From positions 1-49,285 of the forward strand of contig JAUROD010000043.1 in the NCBI GenBank assembly GCA_030835845.1: 49,285 nucleotides of DNA. Reading direction: 5' to 3'. This DNA comes from Flavobacteriaceae bacterium (GTDB taxonomy: Bacteria > Bacteroidota > Bacteroidia > Flavobacteriales > Flavobacteriaceae). The translations under genes were made by a program, and so were the position numbers. Every line of letters starts with the position of its first letter. Within the stretch, counting starts at the first letter, position 1. Below the pieces are notes generated by a model. The model searched no databases. It had not been told where the DNA came from and saw nothing but the letters and a program-made list of their open reading frames with translations. This document shows, one piece after another, positions 26,117 through 37,609 of the stretch.

Positions 26117-26154
26117 TCAAACAAAAACCTCGCAAATGCAGGGTTTTTGTTTGA
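26117..26154. terminator. Bidirectional terminator between lgt and secDF
   Basis: Outer stem TCAAACAAAAACC / GGTTTTTGTTTGA, 13 bp and perfect, with an inner GC/GC pairing around AAAT. A-rich and T-rich arms let it stop transcripts from either side; it best serves secDF on the minus strand, whose stop is 47 nt away. Confidence 0.7.
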
Positions 26155-26200
26155 TTTAAAGAGATAGACAAGTCTAAAATAGTGGACTGGTCAATTGCAA

Positions 26201-29152
26201 TTAATTTTCCTCATCCTTTTGTTTTTGGGTATCGAACATTACAGGAGTTGCAATAAAAACAGAAGAATATGTACCTACTACAACACCTACAATCAGAGCA
26301 AACATGAACCCACGTATAGACTCACCACCAAAAATAAATATTGAAAGAAGAACTAATAAAGTGGTTAATGAAGTATTTAGTGTTCTACTTAATGTTGAAT
26401 TAAGTGCACTGTTAACTGTCTCACTAACTTTCCACTTAGAATGTTCGTTAGTGAATTCACGAATCCTGTCAAATACAACTACCGTGTCGTTAAGAGAATA
26501 TCCTATAACGGTAAGAATAGCTGCAATAAACGCTTGATTTATTTCCATGTTGAATGGCATGATAGTATAAGTCAAAGAAAATATTCCCAGAACAATTAGT
26601 ACATCATGGAATACAGCTACAACAGCGCCTAGTGAAAACTGCCACTTTCTGAATCGCAATAAAATATACAAGAAAACAACAATTAATGATCCAATAACCG
26701 CTAGGTAAGAATTCTTTTTAATATCATCGGCAATGGTTGGACCAACTTTAATTGAGGACATGATTCCAACCTCCTTATCTTCTGCTCCATTTACAAATTC
26801 ATCATAACCAAACCCATCTGGTAAAAAGCCTTGCAAAGAACTGTATAGCTTACTGTACAACTCTTGGTCGATTTCAGAGCCCTCTTCATCAATTTTATAT
26901 TTTGTTGTGATTTTAAGTTGGTTATCCTCTCCAAAAGTTTTTACTTCTGCACTACCAAAAACATCAACTAAAGATGTTTCAACTTCAGAAGGATTCATTA
27001 TTTGATCAAAACGAACGGTATAAGAACGTCCTCCTACAAAATCCACTCCTTGGTTAAGTCCCTTTGTAAGTAATGACCCAACACTAACAATTAACAATAC
27101 GGTTGAGATGATGTAAGCTACTTTTCGTTTTTGTAAAAACTGAATAGATAAGTTTGTAAATAAACCATCTGTTATTTTTGTCGAGAAAGAAATAGCTTTA
27201 CCTTTTAATACACGTCCATCAATAAATAAACGGGTAATAAAAATTGCGGTAAATAAAGAAGTACCAATACCGATTAACAAAGTTGTTGCAAAACCTTTTA
27301 TTGGTCCTGTTCCAAAGACAAATAAAATTAAAGCAGTCAATCCTGTTGTGATGTTTGCATCAAGAATGGAAGAAAGTGCATTGTTAAATCCATCAGCTAC
27401 AGACTTTAGTGCTCCTTTTCCTTTGCGAAGTTCTTCACGAATACGTTCAAATATAAGTACATTGGCATCTACAGATATACCTATTGTCAATACGATACCT
27501 GCAATACCAGGAAGTGTCAATACTGCTCCAAGTCCAGCAAGAATACCGAAAATCAATAAAATATTCAAAGCCAAAGCAATGTCAGCATAAACTCCCGACG
27601 AACCATAATAAAAAATCATCCATGCTAATACAATTAATAGAGCAATAAGGAAAGAATATATTCCACTCTGAATTGCTTCTTTTCCTAATGACGGTCCTAC
27701 GATTTCAGATTGAATAATTTCTGCTGATGCAGGTAATTTTCCTGCACGTAATACATTAGCAAGGTCAATTGCCTCGTTAAGTGTAAATGAACCCGTAATT
27801 TCTGAACGTCCACCTGCGATTGCACCATTATTTACACCAGGTGCTGAATATACCACGTTATCTAATACAATGGCAATATTACTATCCTCTTTGAAAGCTT
27901 TACCAGTCATCCCCTCCCAAACACGAGCTCCTTTAGAGTCCATTTGCATCGAGACAGCGGGTTGACCTAATTGACTGTATGTCTGAACAGCATCAACAAT
28001 TACACCACCACTCAAAGGAGGCATAGCATCACGATTTGATTTAATTAAAAATAAATCAACAACTTCTGAAGTGTCTGTAGATTTTCCCCAAGCAAACGTA
28101 ACATAACGCAGGTTAGCTGGTAATAAACGACGTACTTCAGGCAGGTCTAAATAGCCCATAACCTTGTCCATATCTTTTTTAGCAAACTGAGCTAAAACAG
28201 GACCTCCTTGATATCCATATCCACGGACTAAATCCAACAAAGGGTTACCGGATGTAGGAGAAATAGAGTCCTGCTCCTCTACATCAGCAAGAAGATCATC
28301 AATTGCCGATGCCTCTTTCTTTGTTTGTGAAATATTCGCTTTACGAGACTCAATTTCTTTAACCACATTATTTGCTTCACTTAAAAAGCTAAAAAATAAT
28401 TCGTTTTTATATGTTTCCCAAAATTCAAGTTGTGCTGTACTTTGAAGTAAATTTTTAACACGTTCGACATCTTTTGCTCCAGGAAGTTCAACCAAAATTC
28501 TTCCTGATGTACCAAGACGTTGGATATTAGGCTGAGTTACACCGAACTTATCGATTCGCTTGCGCAATACCTCAAAAGCAGAGATAATTGACTCATCAAT
28601 TTTTCTTCGAATGATTGGACGGACTTGTTCATCACTCATCTCAAAATTTATTTGATCACTTAGATTACGATTGGCGAAGATATCTGGATCAGCCAAAGAA
28701 ATACTTCCTTTGACTTGATCAAACGCTTCAAAGAATGATTCTACATAAGGTTCATCAGAACTTTTTTGAAGAACATCTGCTTGGTCAAGAGCTTGATTAA
28801 AAGTTGGATTCTTACTATAATCAGCCAATCCTTTGAGAATATCCCGAACGGAAATTTGAAGAATTACGTTTATTCCTCCTTTTAAGTCCAATCCTTTGTT
28901 GAGTTCTTTCCCCTTTGCATCGTTGTAAGAAGTAAATCCATAGAGGGATTGCGTACTAATCGAATCCAAGTATTGTGCTTCAACTTGCTCGCGAAGAGTA
29001 ATGAAGTCAGGTTGGTCTTCTGCTATTTGAGCAACAGCATAAGCTTCAGCTTTTGCTTCTTGATTGCTAGCAATAAAGGTAAAAGAGAGTTGATAAATAC
29101 TAACGATTCCGAATAGAAAACCGAAAAGTTTTATAAGTCCGTTATTTTGCAT
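26201..29152 (-). CDS. secDF: SecDF fusion, protein translocase accessory subunit
   Basis: Uses the proton gradient to help pull proteins through SecYEG. A 983-aa fusion of SecD and SecF, as usual in Bacteroidetes. SecD half: first helix at about 5-25, GLDLKGGINVILQI (D1 motif), the long periplasmic P1 region with a charged insert near residue 290, GRSEITGSFTLNEA, then GIVLTIGISVDANVLIFERI (D5). SecF half from about residue 680: GVDFVGGRSYTVRF (F1), then IGYSLNDTVVVFDRI (F4). I use ATG 29152 rather than an in-frame start at 29185, which lies inside the promoter. Single gene with own promoter. Confidence 0.97.
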   Translation of the reverse strand: MQNNGLIKLFGFLFGIVSIYQLSFTFIASNQEAKAEAYAVAQIAEDQPDFITLREQVEAQYLDSISTQSLYGFTSYNDAKGKELNKGLDLKGGINVILQISVRDILKGLADYSKNPTFNQALDQADVLQKSSDEPYVESFFEAFDQVKGSISLADPDIFANRNLSDQINFEMSDEQVRPIIRRKIDESIISAFEVLRKRIDKFGVTQPNIQRLGTSGRILVELPGAKDVERVKNLLQSTAQLEFWETYKNELFFSFLSEANNVVKEIESRKANISQTKKEASAIDDLLADVEEQDSISPTSGNPLLDLVRGYGYQGGPVLAQFAKKDMDKVMGYLDLPEVRRLLPANLRYVTFAWGKSTDTSEVVDLFLIKSNRDAMPPLSGGVIVDAVQTYSQLGQPAVSMQMDSKGARVWEGMTGKAFKEDSNIAIVLDNVVYSAPGVNNGAIAGGRSEITGSFTLNEAIDLANVLRAGKLPASAEIIQSEIVGPSLGKEAIQSGIYSFLIALLIVLAWMIFYYGSSGVYADIALALNILLIFGILAGLGAVLTLPGIAGIVLTIGISVDANVLIFERIREELRKGKGALKSVADGFNNALSSILDANITTGLTALILFVFGTGPIKGFATTLLIGIGTSLFTAIFITRLFIDGRVLKGKAISFSTKITDGLFTNLSIQFLQKRKVAYIISTVLLIVSVGSLLTKGLNQGVDFVGGRSYTVRFDQIMNPSEVETSLVDVFGSAEVKTFGEDNQLKITTKYKIDEEGSEIDQELYSKLYSSLQGFLPDGFGYDEFVNGAEDKEVGIMSSIKVGPTIADDIKKNSYLAVIGSLIVVFLYILLRFRKWQFSLGAVVAVFHDVLIVLGIFSLTYTIMPFNMEINQAFIAAILTVIGYSLNDTVVVFDRIREFTNEHSKWKVSETVNSALNSTLSRTLNTSLTTLLVLLSIFIFGGESIRGFMFALIVGVVVGTYSSVFIATPVMFDTQKQKDEEN

Positions 29153-29182
29153 CTTAATAATTTTAAGCGTTTTAAAGGCTCG

Positions 29183-29213
29183 CAAATATAAAGTTTACCA
29201 CAGCATTTAGCAA
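29183..29213 (-). promoter_or_regulatory. Promoter of secDF (TTG-N20-TATATTTG)
   Basis: On the minus strand, TTG at 29213-29211, 20-nt spacer, TATATTTG at 29190-29183; the ATG is 30 nt downstream. One of the best matches to the Bacteroidetes consensus in the window. Confidence 0.6.
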
Positions 29214-29233
29214 CTTTATACTCGATTAAGCTA

Positions 29234-29262
29234 AAAAAAAACCGTTTTAAAAACGGTTTTAT
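29234..29262 (-). terminator. Terminator of mdh
   Basis: AAACCGTTTT / AAAACGGTTT inverted repeat, followed on the minus strand by a run of T. It sits 11 nt past the mdh stop. Confidence 0.8.
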
Positions 29263-29272
29263 CGAAATTGAT

Positions 29273-30208
29273 TTAATTTAATAGATCACCAAGTGCTTCG
29301 TTCATTGTTCGAACAGCTGCAGCACTTTGCTCAAATTTAGTTTGTTCAGTAGAGTTAAGTTGTACATCTACAACCTGCTCTACTCCGTTTTTACCAATTA
29401 TACACGGAACTCCAATACAAATATCATTTTGTCCGTATTCACCTTCAAGCATTACTGAACAAGGAATCATTCGCTTCTGATTGTTAATAATACTATCCAC
29501 TAGATAAGCTACTGATGCACCAGGTGCGTACCAAGCAGATGTGCCTAACAATTTGGTTAGAGTTGCCCCGCCAACCATTGTTGAAGCAGCAACTTCATCG
29601 AGTTCTGAAGTTGATAAATGTTGACTTACAGGTGTTCCGTTATAACTTGCCAATCGCGTCAAGGGGATCATAGTTGTGTCTCCGTGACCTCCAATTACCA
29701 TTCCCTGAATATCATTCGCTGGTTTATTCAACGCTTTTGATAGATATGTTTTAAATCGTGAGCTATCAAGAGCACCACCCATACCGATGATTCTGTTTTT
29801 TGGAAGTCCTGTTGCTTTCAATGCTAAATACGTCATTGTATCCATTGGATTTGATACCACAACAATAATCGCATTGGGAGAATGTGCTAAAATACTTTCT
29901 GCTACAGACTGAACAATACCCGCATTAATTCCAATTAATTCCTCTCGAGTCATTCCTGGTTTTCGAGGTATACCTGATGTAATTACGACCACATCACTTC
30001 CAGCTGTTTGGGAATAATCATTGGTTACTCCAGTAATTTGAGTATTGAACCCTAGGGTTGTAGCAGTTTGCATCAAATCAAGTGCTTTACCTTCGGCAAA
30101 ACCTTCTTTGATATCAAGTAAAACCACTTCACTAGCAATTCGCTTGATCGCAATATATTCGGCGCAAGAGGCTCCAACATTCCCTGCACCTACAATCGTT
30201 ACTTTCAT
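29273..30208 (-). CDS. mdh: Malate dehydrogenase
   Basis: NAD-dependent oxidation of malate to oxaloacetate in the TCA cycle. A 311-aa enzyme of the LDH-like MDH type. Seen: VTIVGAGNVGASCAEYIA (NAD loop) at 3-20, LDIKEG with the NAD-selecting Asp, GIPRKPGMTREEL (the R that selects malate and the mobile-loop R), VVVSNPMDTMTYLA, and MVIGGHGDTTMIPL with the catalytic His. Promoter-like TAAATTTG lies at 30252-30245, inside the end of gyrB. Confidence 0.97.
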   Translation of the reverse strand: MKVTIVGAGNVGASCAEYIAIKRIASEVVLLDIKEGFAEGKALDLMQTATTLGFNTQITGVTNDYSQTAGSDVVVITSGIPRKPGMTREELIGINAGIVQSVAESILAHSPNAIIVVVSNPMDTMTYLALKATGLPKNRIIGMGGALDSSRFKTYLSKALNKPANDIQGMVIGGHGDTTMIPLTRLASYNGTPVSQHLSTSELDEVAASTMVGGATLTKLLGTSAWYAPGASVAYLVDSIINNQKRMIPCSVMLEGEYGQNDICIGVPCIIGKNGVEQVVDVQLNSTEQTKFEQSAAAVRTMNEALGDLLN

Positions 30209-30244
30209 CTTATTTTGTGTTTAATTAAATTTGATTTTGAAGGG

Positions 30245-30249
30245 CAAAT

Positions 30250-30252
<3 letters not shown>
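30245..30252 (-). promoter_or_regulatory. TAnnTTTG element before mdh
   Basis: TAAATTTG on the minus strand, overlapping the gyrB stop codon, 36 nt before the mdh ATG. No TTG at the usual distance. mdh may also be read from gyrB, as no terminator separates them. Confidence 0.35.
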
Positions 30253-32208
<1,956 letters not shown>

Positions 32209-32230
32209 TTAAGTCGTTTTGATCGACTAT

Positions 32231-32238
32231 CAAATATA
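32231..32238 (-). promoter_or_regulatory. TAnnTTTG element before gyrB
   Basis: TATATTTG on the minus strand, 40 nt before the gyrB ATG; no clear TTG upstream. The leader between them has a long A-rich stretch. Confidence 0.4.
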
Positions 32239-32320
32239 CAAATTACCCCCCTGAAATGCCCGAAAATACTTGGCTCAATACACCTAAGTTATCAACATTT
32301 TGTGTGGATAAACCGCCTAC

Positions 32321-32350
32321 AAAAAAGGAGGGTTTATAACCCTCCTTTTT
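32321..32350 (-). terminator. Terminator of asnB
   Basis: AAAAAGGAGGGTT-TAT-AACCCTCCTTTTT, a perfect 13-bp inverted repeat with A and T runs, 17 nt past the asnB stop on the minus strand. Confidence 0.9.
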
Positions 32351-32367
32351 CGTTCTCTAAAAGATAT

Positions 32368-34029
32368 TTAATAAGCTTCTTCATGCACCTTTGCAACTGC
32401 GCGACCACTTGGGTCATTCATGTTTTTAAAAGCTTCATCCCACTCTAATGCTATGGGCGTGCTGCATGCTACAGAAGGTACGGAAGGGACGCATAAAGCT
32501 GCAGCTTCACTAGGAAAATGCTCTTCAAATATACTTCTGTAATAAAATTCTTCTTTATTTTGAGGTGTTTGAAGAGGAAAACGGAAATGTGCATTTTCCA
32601 TTTGCTCATCAGTTACTTCTGTATTTACCAATTCTTTAAGCGTATCAATCCAGCTATATCCAACACCATCTGAAAACTGCTCTTTTTGACGCCAAGCTAC
32701 ACTTTCTGGGAGATACTTTTCGAAAGCCTTACGAATAACCCATTTTTCCATGCGTTCACCGTTAATCATTTTGTCTTGTGGATTAATACGCATTGCAACA
32801 TCCATAAACTCTTTATCGAGAAAGGGAACTCGCCCCTCTATTCCCCATGCCGCTAGTGACTTATTTGCTCGAAGACAATCATATTGATGGAGCTTGTCCA
32901 ATTTTCGTACAGTTTCTTCGTGAAAATCTTTTGCAGAAGGTGCTTTGTGAAAATATAGATATCCACCGAAAAGCTCATCTGCTCCTTCGCCAGAAAGTAC
33001 CATTTTGATTCCTAGTGCCTTAATGGCGCGCGCCATCAGATACATTGGTGTTGACGCTCTAATAGTGGTAATATCGTATGTTTCCAAGTGATAAATAACA
33101 TCCCTAATAGCATCCAATCCTTCTTGTATCGTAAATTTTATTTCGTGGTGAACAGTCCCAATATGTTCGGCTACTTTTTGAGCTGCCGCTAAATCAGGTG
33201 AACCTTCTAAACCAACTGAAAAAGAATGTAATTGAGGCCACCATGCATTTTGTTCGTCTCCAGACTCTATTCGTTTAGCTGCAAATCTTTTTGCCAAAGC
33301 AGAGGTTACAGATGAATCTAGTCCACCTGACAACAGAACACCATAAGGTACGTCACTCATCAATTGTCTATGTACCGCATCTGAAAGAGCATCATGAAGT
33401 TCGTCGATAGATGTCTGATTATCTTTGACAGCCTCAAAGTCCATCCAATCACGTGTATACCAACGCACGGGTTCTTGTCCACTTTCTAGGTAATGTCCTG
33501 GAGGAAATAATTCAATTTTTGTACATACTCCTTCCAAAGCTTTTAACTCTGAAGCAACATAAAAAGTACCATGTTGATCCCACCCCATGTATAATGGAAT
33601 TATTCCCATGTGGTCGCGAGACACAAAATAAGAGTCTTCTTGTGTATCGTAGATAGCAAAACCAAAAATTCCATTTAACTCATCTAAAAATGCAGAGCCT
33701 TTTTCTTGGTAAAGAGCCAAAATAACTTCACAATCTGAAGCTGTTTGAAAATCATACTTCCCTTCGAATTGTTTTCTGAGTTCTTGGTGATTATATATTT
33801 CACCGTTTGCAGCCAAAACATAACGTCGATCCGGACTAAATAATGGCTGATTTCCAGAGGTTGGATCAACAATAGCCAAACGCTCGTGGCCAATAACCAC
33901 CTTGTCATTTGAAAAAATTCCACTCCAATCTGGTCCTCGATGACGAATACGTTTCGACATTTCCAATACTTGGGGACGAAGATCATCCGAACTCTGCTTT
34001 AATTCAAAAGCGCATACAATACCACACAT
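32368..34029 (-). CDS. asnB: Asparagine synthase (glutamine-hydrolysing), type B
   Basis: Makes asparagine from aspartate, ATP and glutamine. The 553-aa protein opens MCGIVCAFEL, with Cys2 as the glutaminase nucleophile, then RIRHRGPDWSG, GHERLAIVDP and AANGEIYNH of the class II amidotransferase domain. The synthase half has the PP-loop GVLLSGGLDSSVTSALAKR and VLSGEGADELFGGY. Full length. Upstream lies an extremely AT-rich stretch (34030-34187, roughly one G/C in ten) with a TACTTTTG element at 34054-34047 as a possible promoter. Confidence 0.97.
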   Translation of the reverse strand: MCGIVCAFELKQSSDDLRPQVLEMSKRIRHRGPDWSGIFSNDKVVIGHERLAIVDPTSGNQPLFSPDRRYVLAANGEIYNHQELRKQFEGKYDFQTASDCEVILALYQEKGSAFLDELNGIFGFAIYDTQEDSYFVSRDHMGIIPLYMGWDQHGTFYVASELKALEGVCTKIELFPPGHYLESGQEPVRWYTRDWMDFEAVKDNQTSIDELHDALSDAVHRQLMSDVPYGVLLSGGLDSSVTSALAKRFAAKRIESGDEQNAWWPQLHSFSVGLEGSPDLAAAQKVAEHIGTVHHEIKFTIQEGLDAIRDVIYHLETYDITTIRASTPMYLMARAIKALGIKMVLSGEGADELFGGYLYFHKAPSAKDFHEETVRKLDKLHQYDCLRANKSLAAWGIEGRVPFLDKEFMDVAMRINPQDKMINGERMEKWVIRKAFEKYLPESVAWRQKEQFSDGVGYSWIDTLKELVNTEVTDEQMENAHFRFPLQTPQNKEEFYYRSIFEEHFPSEAAALCVPSVPSVACSTPIALEWDEAFKNMNDPSGRAVAKVHEEAY

Positions 34030-34187
34030 GATTTTTAAATTTTAATCAAAAGTAATATGATATTTAATTATATAAATTTAAATTGATGAAATGATTAGTA
34101 ATATTAATTAATAAATGATTATTTGTTAAATAAATAAATTTAATTGATAAAATAAATAGAAAATGTAAAAAATTTTAAGTACCTCAA

Positions 34188-35810
34188 TTATTTTTGATAT
34201 ACTATCTGTCCATCTACAAGTGTAGCAACAACTTCTGTCTGTAGAATTGCATTTTCATCCACAGTCATTATATCTTGTGACATTATGACAAAATCTGCGA
34301 CCTTACCAACTTCTATACTGCCTTTTTGATTCTCTTCAAAATTGGCAAAAGCAGCCCAAATAGTCATTCCTTTGAGTGCGTCCTCACGCGTCAATGCGTT
34401 TTTCATTTGATATCCAGAAGCAGGATGTCCATTTTTATCTTTTCGTGCAACAGCCGCATAAAATGTGTTTAACGGATTAACTTCTTCTACTGGAAAGTCG
34501 GTTCCTAATGCAAGTTTTCCAGAAACATCAAGCAACTCTTTATACGTGTATGCTGTTTTTACTCTTTCTTCACCTAATCGTTCATCCGCCCATTCCATAT
34601 CGCTTGTAGCATGAGTTGGTTGTACAGAGGGAATCACTTTTTTACCAAAATACGAGAGATCTTCCTTGGCAACTACTTGGGCATGTTCAACACGCCAACG
34701 CGGATCATCAACTTTTTTAAGTGCACTAGCATACGCTTTTAAAACTGCTTCATTTGCAGCATCACCAATTGCATGAGTATTCATCTGAAATCCATTCGCT
34801 GACAATTTAATAGCGAGTGTGTTAATCTCATTTATCGGAGTTAGAAACAATCCTGTATTTCCCTGTTCATCGCTGTAAGGGGCTTTTAATGCTGCTCCAC
34901 GGCTTCCCAAGGCGCCATCTGCATAAACTTTAACTGACCGAACAGTAAGACGATTGGTTTGTGTTATTCCTTTTTCAAGATAATGGGCTATATTTTCTGG
35001 GGAATTAGAAATCATCCCATAAAGTCTTATTTTTAGTTGGTTGGCTTGCTGTAGACTATCTATTAATTCCAGCTTATCCCAATCGAGACCTGCTTCATCA
35101 ACTGTAGTGAGTCCATTCTCAAAAGCAATTTTTTCTGCTGCCTTAAGTGCTTCTATTTCTTTTGATCGAGAAGGTTTTGGAATTACTGCATTTGCAAGTC
35201 CCATAGCATTGTCGATTAGTACACCTGTTGGTAAGCCGTCTTTAACAATCACCTCTCCCCCTTCAATCGAGGTATTTGATGTAATTTCTGCTGCATCCAA
35301 TACCTTTTGATTTACCAAAAGAGCATGTCCATCTACTCGGCGCAAAGCAACCATTTTGTCTGGAAAAGCATTGTCAAGCATGTCTTTTGTTGGAAATTCT
35401 TTAACCTCCCACAAATTTTGATCCCATCCACGACCAAGTATTGCAGGACCTTCTTCATTTTCTGCAAATTTTATCACCCTATCTACCATAGCTTTTTCGC
35501 TCTCAGAACCTCGAAGTTCAACTTGTGTTTGCGTTATACCTAAATTGTAAAAATGGCAATGCGCATCAATCAAACCAGGATATACAGTGAGACCCTTTAA
35601 ATCCAAAATATTTTTAGAATTATACTTTGAAAGCAAATCTTCATTCCCAATTTCTAAAAATTTACCCTCCTTTACAACAAATGCAGTTGCAGTGTCAAAA
35701 GTTTCATTTACTGTGTAAACAACTCCATTATGAACGATTAAGTCTACTTGGTTATTTGTACAGGATATAAGAATTAAACTTAATGATAAAAAGCTCAGGT
35801 AATATTTCAT
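34188..35810 (-). CDS. Lipoprotein amidohydrolase (YtcJ-like, amidohydrolase 3 family)
   Basis: A 540-aa metal-dependent hydrolase. Residues 1-16 are a lipoprotein signal with lipobox LILISC (Cys17). The metal site of the amidohydrolase superfamily is complete: LIDAHCHFY (HxH), NTHAIGDAANEA, WRVEHAQVV and LALGTDFPVEEVNP with the catalytic Asp. The last 60 residues return to the small beta-domain (KVADFVIM, VVATLVDGQIVY). Substrate unknown; close relatives act on N-acyl or cyclic amides. An exported lipid-anchored location is seen in several Bacteroidetes members of the family. Confidence 0.9.
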   Translation of the reverse strand: MKYYLSFLSLSLILISCTNNQVDLIVHNGVVYTVNETFDTATAFVVKEGKFLEIGNEDLLSKYNSKNILDLKGLTVYPGLIDAHCHFYNLGITQTQVELRGSESEKAMVDRVIKFAENEEGPAILGRGWDQNLWEVKEFPTKDMLDNAFPDKMVALRRVDGHALLVNQKVLDAAEITSNTSIEGGEVIVKDGLPTGVLIDNAMGLANAVIPKPSRSKEIEALKAAEKIAFENGLTTVDEAGLDWDKLELIDSLQQANQLKIRLYGMISNSPENIAHYLEKGITQTNRLTVRSVKVYADGALGSRGAALKAPYSDEQGNTGLFLTPINEINTLAIKLSANGFQMNTHAIGDAANEAVLKAYASALKKVDDPRWRVEHAQVVAKEDLSYFGKKVIPSVQPTHATSDMEWADERLGEERVKTAYTYKELLDVSGKLALGTDFPVEEVNPLNTFYAAVARKDKNGHPASGYQMKNALTREDALKGMTIWAAFANFEENQKGSIEVGKVADFVIMSQDIMTVDENAILQTEVVATLVDGQIVYQK

Positions 35811-35851
35811 ATCTAATCGTGTTTAGAACAAAAATAAAAGAATACTTTGAA

Positions 35852-37609
35852 TTACAAACTGACTTCGAAGTTATATCGTAATCCAATTAAGAAGTTTGTA
35901 CTATAAACCCTGTAATTACTCCATTGATAATAGGTTTGGTTTAGAAGATTATTCCCTTTTGCAAAAAAGTTTAAACGTGGGTTGATTTTAAAATCAATAG
36001 ACATATCAAGTTGTGTAAAGGCAGGTAAACGCTCTGAAAGAAGAGGAACATTTTGCGAAACGGATAGAGTCGAATCTGGGGGATAACTGTTCGTTCGGGC
36101 ACCTCTATGAGCTAACAACCATTGAAAAACTACATGCTTACCAATGCTGTATCTCCCATCTAAATCAATGAAAATATTTGGTAAATTGGATACCTCGTCA
36201 TTTGTTTGAACATCTGTGATGGAGTCATTGCTATTGAAATAATTTACATAGCGCAGATTAAAGTTAAAAACCAAATCACTATTTACAGGTGCTTTTAAAT
36301 TCGCTTCAATTGCTCCAGTTACGACTGGGATGTATATTACTTCAAAAGAATTCCCAAGTCGGAAAGGTGATACATTTTGTTCATTTGAGTCAAGGCCAAA
36401 GTGCCTAAATATGGGTAACTTTTCATTTTCTTCAATTGATACATTCCCTTCAAGCCTCCAACCTGAACTAAGCTTGGTTCGTGCACCAAGCACCAAACGA
36501 AATGGAATTGTTGATGTTTGAATCTGAATCGCAGGAGCTATAAAGGGATTGAAATGAGTAAAATCACGGAAACTATTTTGTTTAATCTCGCCACCAATAT
36601 CGAGAAATGGGAGGAGTTTACCATTTTTTGTAAGATATGAAAGTGACATTTGAGGAAAAAACAACCATTCCTTTTCAGATGAACTATCTAATGAAAGAAC
36701 AGCAGAAACACCTATTTTGAATTTAAAGTTTCCTGTACTTTTACTTGCAAAAAGCGAGGCTTTTCCCAAAGTAGATTGATAAGTATAAGATTGTTTAGAA
36801 TAATATTCATGATCAAAATTTGAATTAAGATGTGCTATTTCTGGAGAAAAAAATAATGCGACTGAACCTAAATTTTTCTGAAATGTAGTAACAAAATCAA
36901 GATATAATTCATTAGTTGAAAAGGCATCGGTAGTTAAACCCATATTGAACTTAGCATCCTTAATAAGCTTATCAAACCATAGCCAATCACTTGATAAGGT
37001 GAAATAATTTAATTTTTGCTTAGCGTCTATGCCATTTAAAAGTCGTGAATTAATTTGTGAGCGAAGACCGTAAAAATAATATTGGTTTTGTTTAAAATTT
37101 AGCTGTGTGAAGACTCTGTTTTTATCTGTTATTTTTCGATGAGAAAAATGTGTCAAAAAATCTGATTGTGTAGAAGGAATTAAGAGTTCAGGGATTGATT
37201 CAGAGAGACCAGAATAGTGAATAATCCAACCTAACTCTTGTTGCTTTTCCATAGATATAAGGGAGTTATATTGAATTAAACGCTGGTTAAAACTTCCATA
37301 TCCCATGGTAATTCCAGAGTTGTATTGAATTGGAGTTTTTGGCGACTCAAGTTTACGGGCATCTCCCTTTGCTGGTGTAAAAGTTGAAGCGACGGGAACA
37401 GAAAATATCTGATAATTTATCTTATATTTCTTTTTGCTTAGGGAATCTAAAAACTGGGGAGATTCTTTCTTTTTTATAACATTTTTTATGTTCGGTTTGA
37501 ATGCCTTTGTTACCGTGATTTCTTGTGTTCCAAGATCTTTTTCTTCCTGACCAAAAACAAAAAGCATCCCCATGAAAAAGCACAAAAAAAGGAAGTAAAA
37601 TTTATTCAT
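35852..37609 (-). CDS. TonB-receptor-like outer-membrane barrel lacking a plug domain
   Basis: A 585-aa outer-membrane protein. Residues 1-20 are a signal peptide (ending FVFGQ). The next hundred residues form a conserved-looking periplasmic segment, QEITVTKAFKPNIKNVIKKK, ESPQFLDSLSKKKYKINYQI, VPVASTFTPAKG. A long series of beta strands follows, and the C terminus (KGNNLLNQTYYQWSNY, then LIGLRYNFEVSL) is that of a TonB-dependent receptor. No plug domain or TonB box is seen, and at 585 aa it is shorter than full receptors. The ATG lies inside the end of the TPR gene (8-nt overlap), so the two are made together. Function not known; my name describes structure only. Confidence 0.75.
   Translation of the reverse strand: MNKFYFLFLCFFMGMLFVFGQEEKDLGTQEITVTKAFKPNIKNVIKKKESPQFLDSLSKKKYKINYQIFSVPVASTFTPAKGDARKLESPKTPIQYNSGITMGYGSFNQRLIQYNSLISMEKQQELGWIIHYSGLSESIPELLIPSTQSDFLTHFSHRKITDKNRVFTQLNFKQNQYYFYGLRSQINSRLLNGIDAKQKLNYFTLSSDWLWFDKLIKDAKFNMGLTTDAFSTNELYLDFVTTFQKNLGSVALFFSPEIAHLNSNFDHEYYSKQSYTYQSTLGKASLFASKSTGNFKFKIGVSAVLSLDSSSEKEWLFFPQMSLSYLTKNGKLLPFLDIGGEIKQNSFRDFTHFNPFIAPAIQIQTSTIPFRLVLGARTKLSSGWRLEGNVSIEENEKLPIFRHFGLDSNEQNVSPFRLGNSFEVIYIPVVTGAIEANLKAPVNSDLVFNFNLRYVNYFNSNDSITDVQTNDEVSNLPNIFIDLDGRYSIGKHVVFQWLLAHRGARTNSYPPDSTLSVSQNVPLLSERLPAFTQLDMSIDFKINPRLNFFAKGNNLLNQTYYQWSNYRVYSTNFLIGLRYNFEVSL

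Larger units (their letters stand above)
25743..26200. other. Longest intergenic gap (458 bp) with gene remnant, hairpins and terminator
   Basis: Between the stops of lgt (plus) and secDF (minus). It holds no intact open frame of useful length. It contains an apparent remnant of a small secreted-protein gene (25885-26052), a 7-bp hairpin (CTTCCTT 25996-26002 with AAGGAAG 26015-26021), a TATATTTG element at 26029-26036, and a long bidirectional terminator at 26117-26154. An unannotated small RNA or a decayed gene are the two explanations I can offer. Confidence 0.6.
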
